Assembly: GCA_020724185.1 (NCBI GenBank)
Contig: DYHL01000153.1
Coordinates: 1 to 6,547, forward strand
From: Candidatus Nitrosymbiomonas sp.
GTDB taxonomy: Bacteria > Sysuimicrobiota > Sysuimicrobiia > Sysuimicrobiales > Humicultoraceae
Length of the DNA stretch: 6,547 bases
Direction of reading: 5' to 3'
The first letter of the stretch is position 1, and each line of letters starts with the position of its first letter. Shown here piece after piece: positions 1 through 5,496 of this stretch. A model generated the notes under the pieces. The model was not told where the DNA came from and searched no databases. It was given only the letters and a program-made list of their open reading frames with translations. Position numbers and translations under genes: made by a program.

Positions 1-867
1 TCCGGCGCCGGGGCTCGCTGGCTGAGGGGGCGCCGAGCGCGCGGGCGTGGCGCCTGCGTCACCGCGCTTGCCCAGCCGGGCGAGTCCGATGCCGACGGCA
101 AGGCCGACCATGCCGGCGCCGAACGAGGCGATCGTCCAGTGCTGCGTGACCGACAGCACCAGGTGTGTCAGGCCCATCGCCAGGCCCATCGTCAGAATTG
201 AGCCAAAGGCGCGCCCAGATGATCGGGTTCCGCCGTGCACGTGGGCGACCGCAAACCCGCTTGCGACCGCGGAGAGCCCCAGGAACACCGCGATCCAGTT
301 GCCCATCTCATGCGGCGGCAGGCCGGTGACGGCCCGGAGCGCCTGGAACGAGGAGGCCATATCTCCCATTGTCACCGACCACGCGTGGCCGATCAGCGGG
401 ATCGCGGCGGACTCAAGCGGCGTGAAGCCCAGCCCAAGGAGCAGTGGGGCGGTGACCGCGACGGGAACGCCGAACCCGGCTACTCCCTGCAGGAATGAAC
501 TGAAAGCGAACCCGATGATCAGCAATTGCAGCACGCGGTCACTGGTGAGGTGTCCGATGGCGCGCCCGATGCTCCGTATCGCGCCCGACTCGTCGGCGAA
601 CTTGTACAGGACCAGGGCGGCCCAGATGATGTATAGCACGTGGAGGCTCAAGGCCAGAGAGCGCCAGAGCGCCACGGCCACGGCGCCCGCGGGCATCGCG
701 AAGACGATCAGGGCAAGCACCGCGGCTGCCACCAACGCCACGGCGCCGGACCGCACGCCACTCCAGTTCAGCCCGAGCAATCCCACGAGCACGATGACAA
801 TAGGCACGGCAGCCAGCCCGACGCGCCATATCTCATCGGGCATCGGGATTACCCCGGGTGGTGTCAT
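1..867 (-). CDS. lctP: L-lactate permease family transporter, N-terminal part (runs off the left edge)
   Basis: This is the first 289 codons of a membrane transporter of the LctP/LldP family, which imports L-lactate (or glycolate) across the inner membrane with protons. The frame is open to the left edge, so the C-terminal half lies outside; family members are about 500-560 residues. Hydrophobic stretches that look like membrane helices lie near residues 18-36, 41-58, 72-88, 112-130, 190-208, 220-240 and 246-264. The family signature is clear at residues 124-143 (FLQGVAGFGVPVAV then TAPLL), followed by LGFTPLESAAIPLIGHAW at 145-163 and GDMASSF at 168-174. These correspond to FLEGAAGFGAPVAIT and the following loop in E. 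coli LldP. A Pro/Ala-rich stretch at 270-289 looks like a cytoplasmic loop. The ATG at 867 is chosen because AAGGAGG lies 11 bases upstream; Met9 is an alternative start. The family call is firm, the exact substrate is inferred. Confidence 0.9.
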   Translation of the reverse strand, partial: MTPPGVIPMPDEIWRVGLAAVPIVIVLVGLLGLNWSGVRSGAVALVAAAVLALIVFAMPAGAVAVALWRSLALSLHVLYIIWAALVLYKFADESGAIRSIGRAIGHLTSDRVLQLLIIGFAFSSFLQGVAGFGVPVAVTAPLLLGLGFTPLESAAIPLIGHAWSVTMGDMASSFQALRAVTGLPPHEMGNWIAVFLGLSAVASGFAVAHVHGGTRSSGRAFGSILTMGLAMGLTHLVLSVTQHWTIASFGAGMVGLAVGIGLARLGKRGDAGATPARSAPPQPASPGAG

Positions 868-878
868 CTTGCAGCACG

Positions 879-885
879 CCTCCTT
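879..885 (-). promoter_or_regulatory. Ribosome binding site of the lactate permease
   Basis: On the minus strand AAGGAGG lies 11 bases before the ATG at 867. The spacing is at the long end of the usual range. It still supports this start over Met9, which has no comparable site, and no start codon lies in frame between the site and 867. Confidence 0.6.
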
Positions 886-936
886 CATTCCACCCCACCC
901 GATTGATGACCTCCACCCGGAATCACGTTCTCCCGG

Positions 937-965
937 TTGAGGCAGTGGGAGGGGCGGTGTACACT
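937..965 (+). promoter_or_regulatory. Candidate promoter for the nucleotidyltransferase-like / Nfu-domain gene pair
   Basis: TTGAGG (937-942) and TACACT (960-965) are separated by exactly 17 bases and match the sigma-70 consensus at 4 of 6 positions each. The predicted transcript would begin near 972, leaving a leader of about 45 bases before the GTG at 1017. The 149-base gap between the permease start and this gene (868-1016) otherwise shows only the permease ribosome binding site; I saw no convincing promoter for the permease itself. In such GC-rich DNA a match of this quality can arise by chance. Confidence 0.4.
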
Positions 966-1005
966 GGGGTCAGGCGCGCGTCCTGTCCCCGCGTTCTTGG
1001 CGCCC

Positions 1006-1010
1006 GGAGG
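1006..1010 (+). promoter_or_regulatory. Ribosome binding site deciding the GTG start at 1017
   Basis: GGAGG lies six bases before GTG 1017. The nucleotidyltransferase-like homology also begins shortly after this codon, whereas the 53 codons further upstream in the same frame give a low-complexity sequence with no resemblance to the family. Confidence 0.75.
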
Positions 1011-1016
1011 CTCCTG

Positions 1017-1919
1017 GTGCAGGCAATCGAGAACTTGAAGAAGTTCTTCGCGCAGCCGCGCGAGGTCGCGGCGGTCTATCTCTACGGCAAGTACGGTCAG
1101 GGGCCGAGCTACGCCGACACGGACATCGAGGTGGGACTGGTCTTTGATGACGGCACGGAAGAGGACGAGGTGCGCGAGTTCCTGGACCGTATCTCCGACG
1201 CCAACCCTCTGGGAGGCGAACCGGGCATAGTCATGCCCTTCGCGCTCAACACGCACATCCTTCCGGTCATACACGAGGTTCTAACGAGCGGGACGCTGTT
1301 GGTGGACAACCGCCCCCAGGTGCGGGAGGCTTTTGTTGAGCAGGCCCGGCAACGGATAGCGGATGAACGCGCCAGCCTGCTGGACGATGCCAAGGAGGCG
1401 ATACTGCAGGCCCGATCACTCGGCCTTGCCGTGACGGCCACCGCCGGGTTCGTGTTGGCGCAACCGCCCAGGTACCTGGACCCGATCCGCATCGGCTGGC
1501 GCATCGGCCGGATCTTGGCCTCCGTGGCCGTGCTCGAGGCGACCACGCGCGACCTGGAAGCCGTGGCGAGAGATCCCGAACGGCTTGGCCAATCGGTGGG
1601 GTGGTTCAGCAATGCCGCGGGCGCCGCGACCGGCATAGCCAAGGCCATGCTCACGATGTTCGACATGGAAAGGCCGCCCCGACGCTGGCAGGTGTTCCTA
1701 CCCGTCGCCGATAACGGGCTGATGGCGATGGATCTAGCACTCCATCTGGGGTCACTTGCCGAACTGCGGTGGCAGATGCTGGCCTCCGGTGGACTCCACT
1801 CCGCGGACCGCATGCTGGGTGGAATCCGTGCGGGTCTCGCTCCCTTGATCGCCTTCGCGCGGTTGGCGGCCTGGTACTGCGAGATGCCGGGTGGCCGCGG
1901 CGACGCCAAGGTCCACTGA
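1017..1919 (+). CDS. Nucleotidyltransferase-like protein with degenerate active site and unassigned helical C-terminal half
   Basis: This gene encodes 300 residues. Residues 17-43 look like the core of the MNT/KNTase-type nucleotidyltransferase fold: a hydrophobic strand (VAAVYLYG), a glycine-rich turn (GKYGQG, 24-29) and DIEVGLVF (36-43). The family pattern is G-S-x10-D-x-D; here Ser is Lys25 and the second Asp is Glu38, with the ten-residue spacing kept. Where the family usually carries a third carboxylate on a later strand I see GIVMPFAL (70-77) without one, followed by a helix and SGTLLVDN (91-98), which resembles the usual end of the domain. Catalysis is therefore doubtful. Residues 105-300 are predicted helical, with an amphipathic region at 105-135 and Ala/Leu-rich helices later; I do not recognise them and see no HepT R-x4-6-H-x-Y motif. 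The GTG at 1017 is preferred over ATG 858 because GGAGG sits six bases upstream and ATG 858 would overlap the permease start. It is probably co-transcribed with the Nfu-domain gene 31 bases downstream. Confidence 0.7.
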   Translation: MQAIENLKKFFAQPREVAAVYLYGKYGQGPSYADTDIEVGLVFDDGTEEDEVREFLDRISDANPLGGEPGIVMPFALNTHILPVIHEVLTSGTLLVDNRPQVREAFVEQARQRIADERASLLDDAKEAILQARSLGLAVTATAGFVLAQPPRYLDPIRIGWRIGRILASVAVLEATTRDLEAVARDPERLGQSVGWFSNAAGAATGIAKAMLTMFDMERPPRRWQVFLPVADNGLMAMDLALHLGSLAELRWQMLASGGLHSADRMLGGIRAGLAPLIAFARLAAWYCEMPGGRGDAKVH

Positions 1920-1938
1920 GCGGACTGAGGGATCATCC

Positions 1939-1945
1939 AAGGAGG
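1939..1945 (+). promoter_or_regulatory. Ribosome binding site of the Nfu-domain gene
   Basis: AAGGAGG lies five bases before GTG 1951, in the 31-base gap after the upstream stop codon. It selects GTG 1951 over the ATG at 1891, which lies inside the preceding gene. Confidence 0.8.
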
Positions 1946-1950
1946 CCGAA

Positions 1951-2232
1951 GTGAGCGATCGGTTGACCCTGAAGATCCTGCCCACGCCCAACGTGAACGC
2001 CCTGAAGTTCGTGGTCGGCCGGAGGTTGACAGAGGGGCGCAGCCAGACGTTCCGCTCGGCAGAGGAGGCCGCCGGCCATCCGCTGGCGGCCGGCCTGTTC
2101 GCCATTCCCGGCGTCGTTCAAGTGTTCGTGCTGAACGACTTCGTGACGGTCACGCGCGACCCGGCGGCAGCGTGGGAAGAGATTGCCGGTCGCGCCGAAA
2201 CCACTATCCGGGAGCACTTCGCCGGCGACTAG
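1951..2232 (+). CDS. Stand-alone Nfu/NifU N-terminal domain protein
   Basis: The product is a 93-residue cytoplasmic protein consisting only of the domain found at the N terminus of Nfu iron-sulfur scaffold proteins (Nfu_N type). Recognisable family positions are TPN (12-14) with NALKF (16-20), the HPLA and LF segment (43-50), IPGV (52-55), VFVLNDFVTVT (58-68) and a Trp at 75. In full-length Nfu the C-terminal domain carries the CxxC that binds the [4Fe-4S] cluster. That domain is absent here, and the protein contains no cysteine, so it cannot ligate a cluster itself. Single-domain proteins of this type are known in bacteria and their role is poorly defined; an accessory or adaptor role in cluster delivery is an inference. 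It follows the nucleotidyltransferase-like gene and converges on the E2 gene, whose stop codon it overlaps. Confidence 0.88.
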   Translation: MSDRLTLKILPTPNVNALKFVVGRRLTEGRSQTFRSAEEAAGHPLAAGLFAIPGVVQVFVLNDFVTVTRDPAAAWEEIAGRAETTIREHFAGD

Positions 2233-2241
2233 ACCGCCGGC
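2221..2241. terminator. GC-rich hairpin at the convergent gene ends, possible bidirectional terminator
   Basis: GCCGGCG (2221-2227) and CGCCGGC (2235-2241) form a perfect seven-base-pair, all-GC stem around the seven-base loop ACTAGAC. The loop holds the overlapping stop codons of the Nfu-domain gene (plus) and the E2 gene (minus). Being an inverted repeat, it forms on transcripts from either direction. There is no T-rich tract on either side, so it is not a classical intrinsic terminator. It could still pause polymerase or protect 3' ends. The last codons of both genes lie in the stem. Confidence 0.4.
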
Positions 2242-3410
2242 CGCTCGATCACCAGCCCCACCGGGTTCTCCAGCAGCCGGCGCACCTCGCCCAGGAACCG
2301 GGCCGCCTCCACCCCATCGGTTACCCGGTGATCGGCCGATAGCGTTGCCTGCATCACGGTCGCGACCGCCAGGCTGCCCTCCCGAACCACCGCCTGCGGC
2401 TTGGCCGCGCCCACGGCCAGGATTGCCGCCTGCGGCGGGTTGATGATCGCCGCGAACACGTCCACCTCGAACATTCCCAGGTTGCTGAGCGTGAAGGTGC
2501 CGCCGGTAAGGTCGTCGGGACGGAGGCGTCCGAGACGCGCGCGCTCGACGAGCTCGCGTGCCTCGGCTGCGATCTGCCAGACCGGCTTGCGGTCGCAGTG
2601 GTAGAGCGTCGGCACGATCAGCCCCTCGGGCAACGCCACCGCTATGCTGATGTTCACGTCCGGCAGACGGCGGACCACACCGTCGGCGAACGCCGCGTTC
2701 AGGTTGGGGAACCGCACGAGCGCCAGCGCCGCCGCCTTGACGATCAGGTCGTTGATCGAGATCTTCTCGGCCTCGCTCTTCCCGTCGTTGAGTTGCCGGC
2801 GCAGCGCCAGGGCATCGTCCACTGCCACCGAGACCGAAACGTAGAAGTGCGGTGCTTGCTGCTTGCTAAGGGTCATGCGCCGGGCGATCGTCTGGCGCAT
2901 GCGGGTCAGGGGGATCTCGGTGGCAGCGGTGCCAGGAGCAAGCGCCGCCTCAACGTCCTCCTTCGTGATCCGACCCTCCGGACCGGTGCCGTGGATCGCC
3001 GTCAGCGGGATCCCGCGCTGCGCGGCCATCTTCCGGGCCAGCGGCGAGGCGCGCACCCCTCCCGCGCTTTCGGACGATGGCGCCTTGGGTTCGGCCGTGG
3101 CGGCTGCCGGTGCAGCGGCACCCGTCGCTACGGGCTCGGCCGGCGTTGGCGCGGGGAGCCGCTCGATCTCCTCCCCTGGCCGCGCGATCAGCGCGATCGG
3201 CACGCCCACCGCCGCCACCTCGCCGGCGGGCACGAGCAGTTGGGCCACTACGCCGTCCCACTCGGCCTCGAGGTCCACGTTCACCTTGTCGGTCTCGATC
3301 TCGACGATGACCTCTCCCTGCGCGACCGGGTCACCCGGCTGTTTCATCCACCGGAGAACCTTGCCCTCGGTCATGCCGTCACCCATCTTGGGCATGATCA
3401 CCTCAGCCAT
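2229..3410 (-). CDS. pdhC: Dihydrolipoamide acyltransferase, E2 of a pyruvate (2-oxoacid) dehydrogenase complex
   Basis: The 393-residue E2 core subunit carries acyl groups on a lipoyl arm and transfers them to CoA, giving acetyl-CoA if the substrate is pyruvate. It has one lipoyl domain (about 2-78) with lipoylated Lys42 in the ETDKVNVD motif. A Pro/Ala-rich mobile linker (about 85-118) follows, then a peripheral subunit-binding domain (about 120-157; RASPLARKMA and GPEGRITKEDV). The C-terminal catalytic domain runs from about 165 to 390. It contains the SNLGMFEVDVFAAIINPPQA region (309-328) and the DHRVTDG motif with catalytic His361 and Asp365. Length and architecture are normal for a single-lipoyl E2. 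The ATG at 3410 opens directly into the lipoyl domain and overlaps the E1 beta stop by eight bases. The upstream GGGGGTC is a poor ribosome binding site, so coupled translation is likely. Pyruvate rather than branched-chain oxoacids is inferred from the E1 subunits. Confidence 0.95.
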   Translation of the reverse strand: MAEVIMPKMGDGMTEGKVLRWMKQPGDPVAQGEVIVEIETDKVNVDLEAEWDGVVAQLLVPAGEVAAVGVPIALIARPGEEIERLPAPTPAEPVATGAAAPAAATAEPKAPSSESAGGVRASPLARKMAAQRGIPLTAIHGTGPEGRITKEDVEAALAPGTAATEIPLTRMRQTIARRMTLSKQQAPHFYVSVSVAVDDALALRRQLNDGKSEAEKISINDLIVKAAALALVRFPNLNAAFADGVVRRLPDVNISIAVALPEGLIVPTLYHCDRKPVWQIAAEARELVERARLGRLRPDDLTGGTFTLSNLGMFEVDVFAAIINPPQAAILAVGAAKPQAVVREGSLAVATVMQATLSADHRVTDGVEAARFLGEVRRLLENPVGLVIERPAV

Positions 3411-4428
3411 CGCTCTGACCCCCAGACGATCGCTCACTCGGCGTCTTGATCTCCCGGTACAGCGTCCTGGCAACAGCCCGCACAATGTCCTCGGCGTTCG
3501 GGAGGGCCAACAGCTCGAGGTTGCGCGCGTACGGCATCGGTACGTCGGCTCCGGTGACTCTCTCAACCGGCGCGTCGAGGGCATCGAACGCGCCCTCCGC
3601 GATCGTGGCCGCGATCTCGGCGGCTGTCCCGAACGGCCGCCACTGCTCTTGCACGACCACCGCCCGGTGCGTCCGTTTGACCGATGCCACGAGCGTGCCG
3701 CGGTCCAGCGGCCGGAGAGTGCGGAGGTTGATGACCTCGGCCTCGACGCCCTCCCCTGCCAGGTATTCCGCCGCTTCCAGGGCGGCTGCCAGCATGCGGC
3801 TGTAGGCCACGATCGTGACGTCGCTGCCGGAGCGGGCCACGTCTGCGGCGCCGAACGGCACCACGAACTCGCCCTCGGGCACCTCGCCCTTGGACCCGTA
3901 GAGCGCCGCGTTCTCGAGGAAGATCACAGGGTCGTTGCCGCGGATCGCGGTGCGGAGCAGCCCTTTGGCCTCGGCAGGCGTGGCCGGCGTCACCACGTGC
4001 AGGCCCGGGATGTGGGCGTAGATGGCCTCCAGACTCTGTGAGTGCTGCGCGGAGAGCTGCACGCCCGCGCCGTTGGGCCCGCGTATGACCAGGGGGATGT
4101 CCACTTGCCCGCCGGAGAAGTACCGGATCTTGGCCGCGTTGTTGACGATCTGGTCGAGGGCCACCAGGGAGAAGTTCCAGGTCATCATCTCAACGACCGG
4201 CCGCAGTCCGAGCATTGCCATGCCGATGGCCGCGCCCACGAACCCGGTCTCGGAGGTGGGCGTGTCAATGACCCGGCCGGGGCCGTAGCGCGCCAGCAGG
4301 TCGGCGGTCACGCGGAACGTTCCTTGGTAGAGGCCGATCTCCTCGCCCAGCAGGACGATCGTCAGGTCGCGATCCATCTCCTCGATCAGCGTCGAGCGGA
4401 TCGCTTCGCGGTACGACACGATGGCCAC
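3403..4428 (-). CDS. pdhB: Pyruvate dehydrogenase E1 component, beta subunit
   Basis: The 341-residue beta subunit pairs with the alpha subunit as an alpha2-beta2 thiamine diphosphate-dependent E1 that decarboxylates the oxoacid and reductively acylates the E2 lipoyl group. Visible landmarks are GEEIGLYQGTF (28-38), DTPTSETGF (55-63) with Glu60 as the expected cofactor-activating glutamate, and MTWNFSLVALDQIVNNAAK (82-100). SGGQ follows at 105-108, then RGPNGAGVQLSAQHSQ (116-131) with the conserved active-site His129. The transketolase C-terminal domain starts near residue 190 (ADVARSGSDVTIVAYS) and includes INLRTLRPLD (213-222). The GTG start lies three bases after the alpha-subunit stop and has GGGGAGG eight bases upstream. 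The 3' end overlaps the E2 start by eight bases. The sequence looks more like pyruvate than branched-chain or acetoin dehydrogenases, but those cannot be excluded by eye. Confidence 0.93.
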   Translation of the reverse strand: MAIVSYREAIRSTLIEEMDRDLTIVLLGEEIGLYQGTFRVTADLLARYGPGRVIDTPTSETGFVGAAIGMAMLGLRPVVEMMTWNFSLVALDQIVNNAAKIRYFSGGQVDIPLVIRGPNGAGVQLSAQHSQSLEAIYAHIPGLHVVTPATPAEAKGLLRTAIRGNDPVIFLENAALYGSKGEVPEGEFVVPFGAADVARSGSDVTIVAYSRMLAAALEAAEYLAGEGVEAEVINLRTLRPLDRGTLVASVKRTHRAVVVQEQWRPFGTAAEIAATIAEGAFDALDAPVERVTGADVPMPYARNLELLALPNAEDIVRAVARTLYREIKTPSERSSGGQSDG

Positions 4429-4431
4429 CGT

Positions 4432-5424
4432 CTACGCCTCCCCGCCGTAGGTGTCGGCGTAGACGTCGGCGTAAAGGGATTCCGGCGGCGGCGCCGGGCT
4501 CTCCTCAGCGTACCGGACCGCCGCCAGCACGGCCTGCTCGGCCTCCTCGCGGATCGCGGCCATCGCCGCGTCGTCGAGCAACCCGGCGGCATGCAGGTGG
4601 CCCTCGAGCGTTGGGATCGGGTCGCGTCGCCGGGCCTGGTCCACCTCCTCCTTGCTGCGGTAGGGCTGGACGACGTCCGCTGCGCCGTGGCCGGCGAACC
4701 GGTAGGTGATGGCCTCAACGGCGGTGGGCCTGCCCGAGGTCCGGGTCTCGGCAATTGCGCGCTCGGCCGCCAGGCGCACGGCCAGGAAGTCCATCCCGTC
4801 CACGCGCTCGCAGGGGATTGCGTACGCGGTGAACCGGGCGGCGAGGTCGGTCACCGCGGACGAGCGGGCCACTGACGTGCCCATTGCGTACCCGTTGTTC
4901 TCCACGATCAACACCAGCGGGCACTGTCCGGTCTGCCCCCACAGGCCGGCCATGTTGAGGGATTCGTGGAACGCGCCGGTGTTCATCGCGCCGTCTCCCA
5001 GGAAGCACAGGCAGACCCGGTCGCTCCCCTGGTAGCGCAGCGCATAGGCCGCGCCCAGGGCGAGCGGGATGTGCCCGCCGACGATGCCGTAGCCCCCGTA
5101 GAAGCCGCGGCCGACGTCGAACAGGTGCATTGAGCCGCCCTTGCCCCGGGCCAGGCCGGTGGCTTTGCCGTACAACTCGGCCATGACCGCGCCTGGGGGC
5201 GCGCCGCGCAACAGCGCGAACGCGTGGTCGCGGTAAGACGTGAAGCAGATGTCGTCTTCGCGCATCGCGCTGATGAAACCGGCGGCCACCGCTTCCTGTC
5301 CCGAGTAGACGTGCAGGTAGCCCCCGATCTTGCCACGCCGGAACGCCCGCTCGGTCTCCTCCTCGAAGCGGCGCACGAGCACCATGCGGCGATACCATGA
5401 GAGCACAGATCGCAGGTCGGCCAT
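4432..5424 (-). CDS. pdhA: Pyruvate dehydrogenase E1 component, alpha subunit
   Basis: The 330-residue alpha subunit binds thiamine diphosphate together with the beta subunit. The family N terminus is visible (LSWYRRMVLVRRFEEETERAF, residues 8-28), then the YRDHA motif (64-68) and GKGGSMHLF (94-102). The cofactor motif starts at GDG (143-145) and ends at ENN (175-177), with FHESLNMAGLW between. The C-terminal phosphorylation-loop region reads RFAGHGAAD (232-240) with conserved His236 and is followed by YRSKEEVDQARRRDPI. The Ser usually found after GH in the mitochondrial enzymes is Gly here, so kinase control of that site is not possible. The open frame continues upstream to 5559, but the ATG at 5424 matches the family N terminus and avoids overlap with the divergent gene. 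This start lacks a good ribosome binding site and lies ten bases after a -10-like CATAAT. It is the first gene of the E1 alpha, E1 beta, E2 operon. Confidence 0.93.
   Translation of the reverse strand: MADLRSVLSWYRRMVLVRRFEEETERAFRRGKIGGYLHVYSGQEAVAAGFISAMREDDICFTSYRDHAFALLRGAPPGAVMAELYGKATGLARGKGGSMHLFDVGRGFYGGYGIVGGHIPLALGAAYALRYQGSDRVCLCFLGDGAMNTGAFHESLNMAGLWGQTGQCPLVLIVENNGYAMGTSVARSSAVTDLAARFTAYAIPCERVDGMDFLAVRLAAERAIAETRTSGRPTAVEAITYRFAGHGAADVVQPYRSKEEVDQARRRDPIPTLEGHLHAAGLLDDAAMAAIREEAEQAVLAAVRYAEESPAPPPESLYADVYADTYGGEA
4437..4443 (-). promoter_or_regulatory. Ribosome binding site of the E1 beta gene, inside the E1 alpha 3' end
   Basis: On the minus strand GGGGAGG lies eight bases before the GTG at 4428 and overlaps the last codons of the alpha-subunit gene. 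With the three-base gap between the genes, this arrangement favours coupled translation and equal amounts of alpha and beta. Confidence 0.7.
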
Positions 5425-5434
5425 GTCAACACCA

Positions 5435-5463
5435 ATTATGGATTTGCCCCTTGATCCCTTCCA
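5435..5463 (-). promoter_or_regulatory. Candidate promoter of the pyruvate dehydrogenase operon
   Basis: On the minus strand CATAAT (5440-5435, 5 of 6 consensus bases) follows a weak TGGAAG (5463-5458, 3 of 6) at 17 bases. Transcription would start only a few bases before the ATG at 5424, giving a very short leader or none. It overlaps the plus-strand promoter of the deaminase gene. Confidence 0.4.
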
Positions 5464-5473
5464 CCGGTATAAT
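5444..5473 (+). promoter_or_regulatory. Candidate promoter of the adenosine deaminase-family gene
   Basis: A perfect -10 box TATAAT (5468-5473), conspicuous in this GC-rich DNA, is preceded at 18 bases by TTGCCC (5444-5449). Transcription would begin near 5480, leaving a leader of about 17 bases that contains the ribosome binding site. Confidence 0.6.
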
Positions 5474-5486
5474 GGCGCCACACTCC

Positions 5487-5490
5487 GGAG
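5487..5490 (+). promoter_or_regulatory. Ribosome binding site of the adenosine deaminase-family gene
   Basis: GGAG lies six bases before GTG 5497. It supports this start, which also places the family's first zinc-binding motif at the expected distance from the N terminus. Confidence 0.65.
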
Positions 5491-5496
5491 ATCACA

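Noticed and set aside
47..940. 297-codon open frame on the plus strand
   Set aside because: It is antisense to the lactate permease frame, which has clear family motifs and hydrophobic helices. The plus-strand translation is rich in Pro, Ala, Arg and Thr with no recognisable domain, as expected for a shadow in GC-rich DNA.
970..990. Palindrome-like CAGG...CCTG in the leader of the nucleotidyltransferase-like gene
   Set aside because: Only four base pairs form before mismatches, which is expected by chance in this base composition.
858..1016. Extension of the nucleotidyltransferase-like gene to ATG 858
   Set aside because: The extra 53 codons would overlap the permease start, show no homology and lack a ribosome binding site, while GTG 1017 has GGAGG at six bases.
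1109..1936. 275-codon open frame on the minus strand
   Set aside because: It lies opposite the nucleotidyltransferase-like gene, which has a good GGAGG site and fold signature. The minus-strand translation is Ser/Arg/Ala-rich without motifs.
1017..2232. Type VII MntA-HepT toxin-antitoxin pair
   Set aside because: The first gene has a nucleotidyltransferase-like core, but its active site is altered, no HepT R-x4-6-H-x-Y motif occurs in it or the neighbour, and the second gene is clearly an Nfu_N domain.
2598..3449. 283-codon open frame on the plus strand rich in His, Arg and Asp
   Set aside because: It is antisense to the E2 gene. The composition mirrors that gene's codon pattern and no family is recognisable.
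2863..4041. 392-codon open frame on the plus strand, antisense to the E2 and E1 beta genes
   Set aside because: Its translation is low-complexity (Arg, Ala, Ser, Gly) and crosses the junction of two well-supported minus-strand genes. There is no ribosome binding site or domain to support it.
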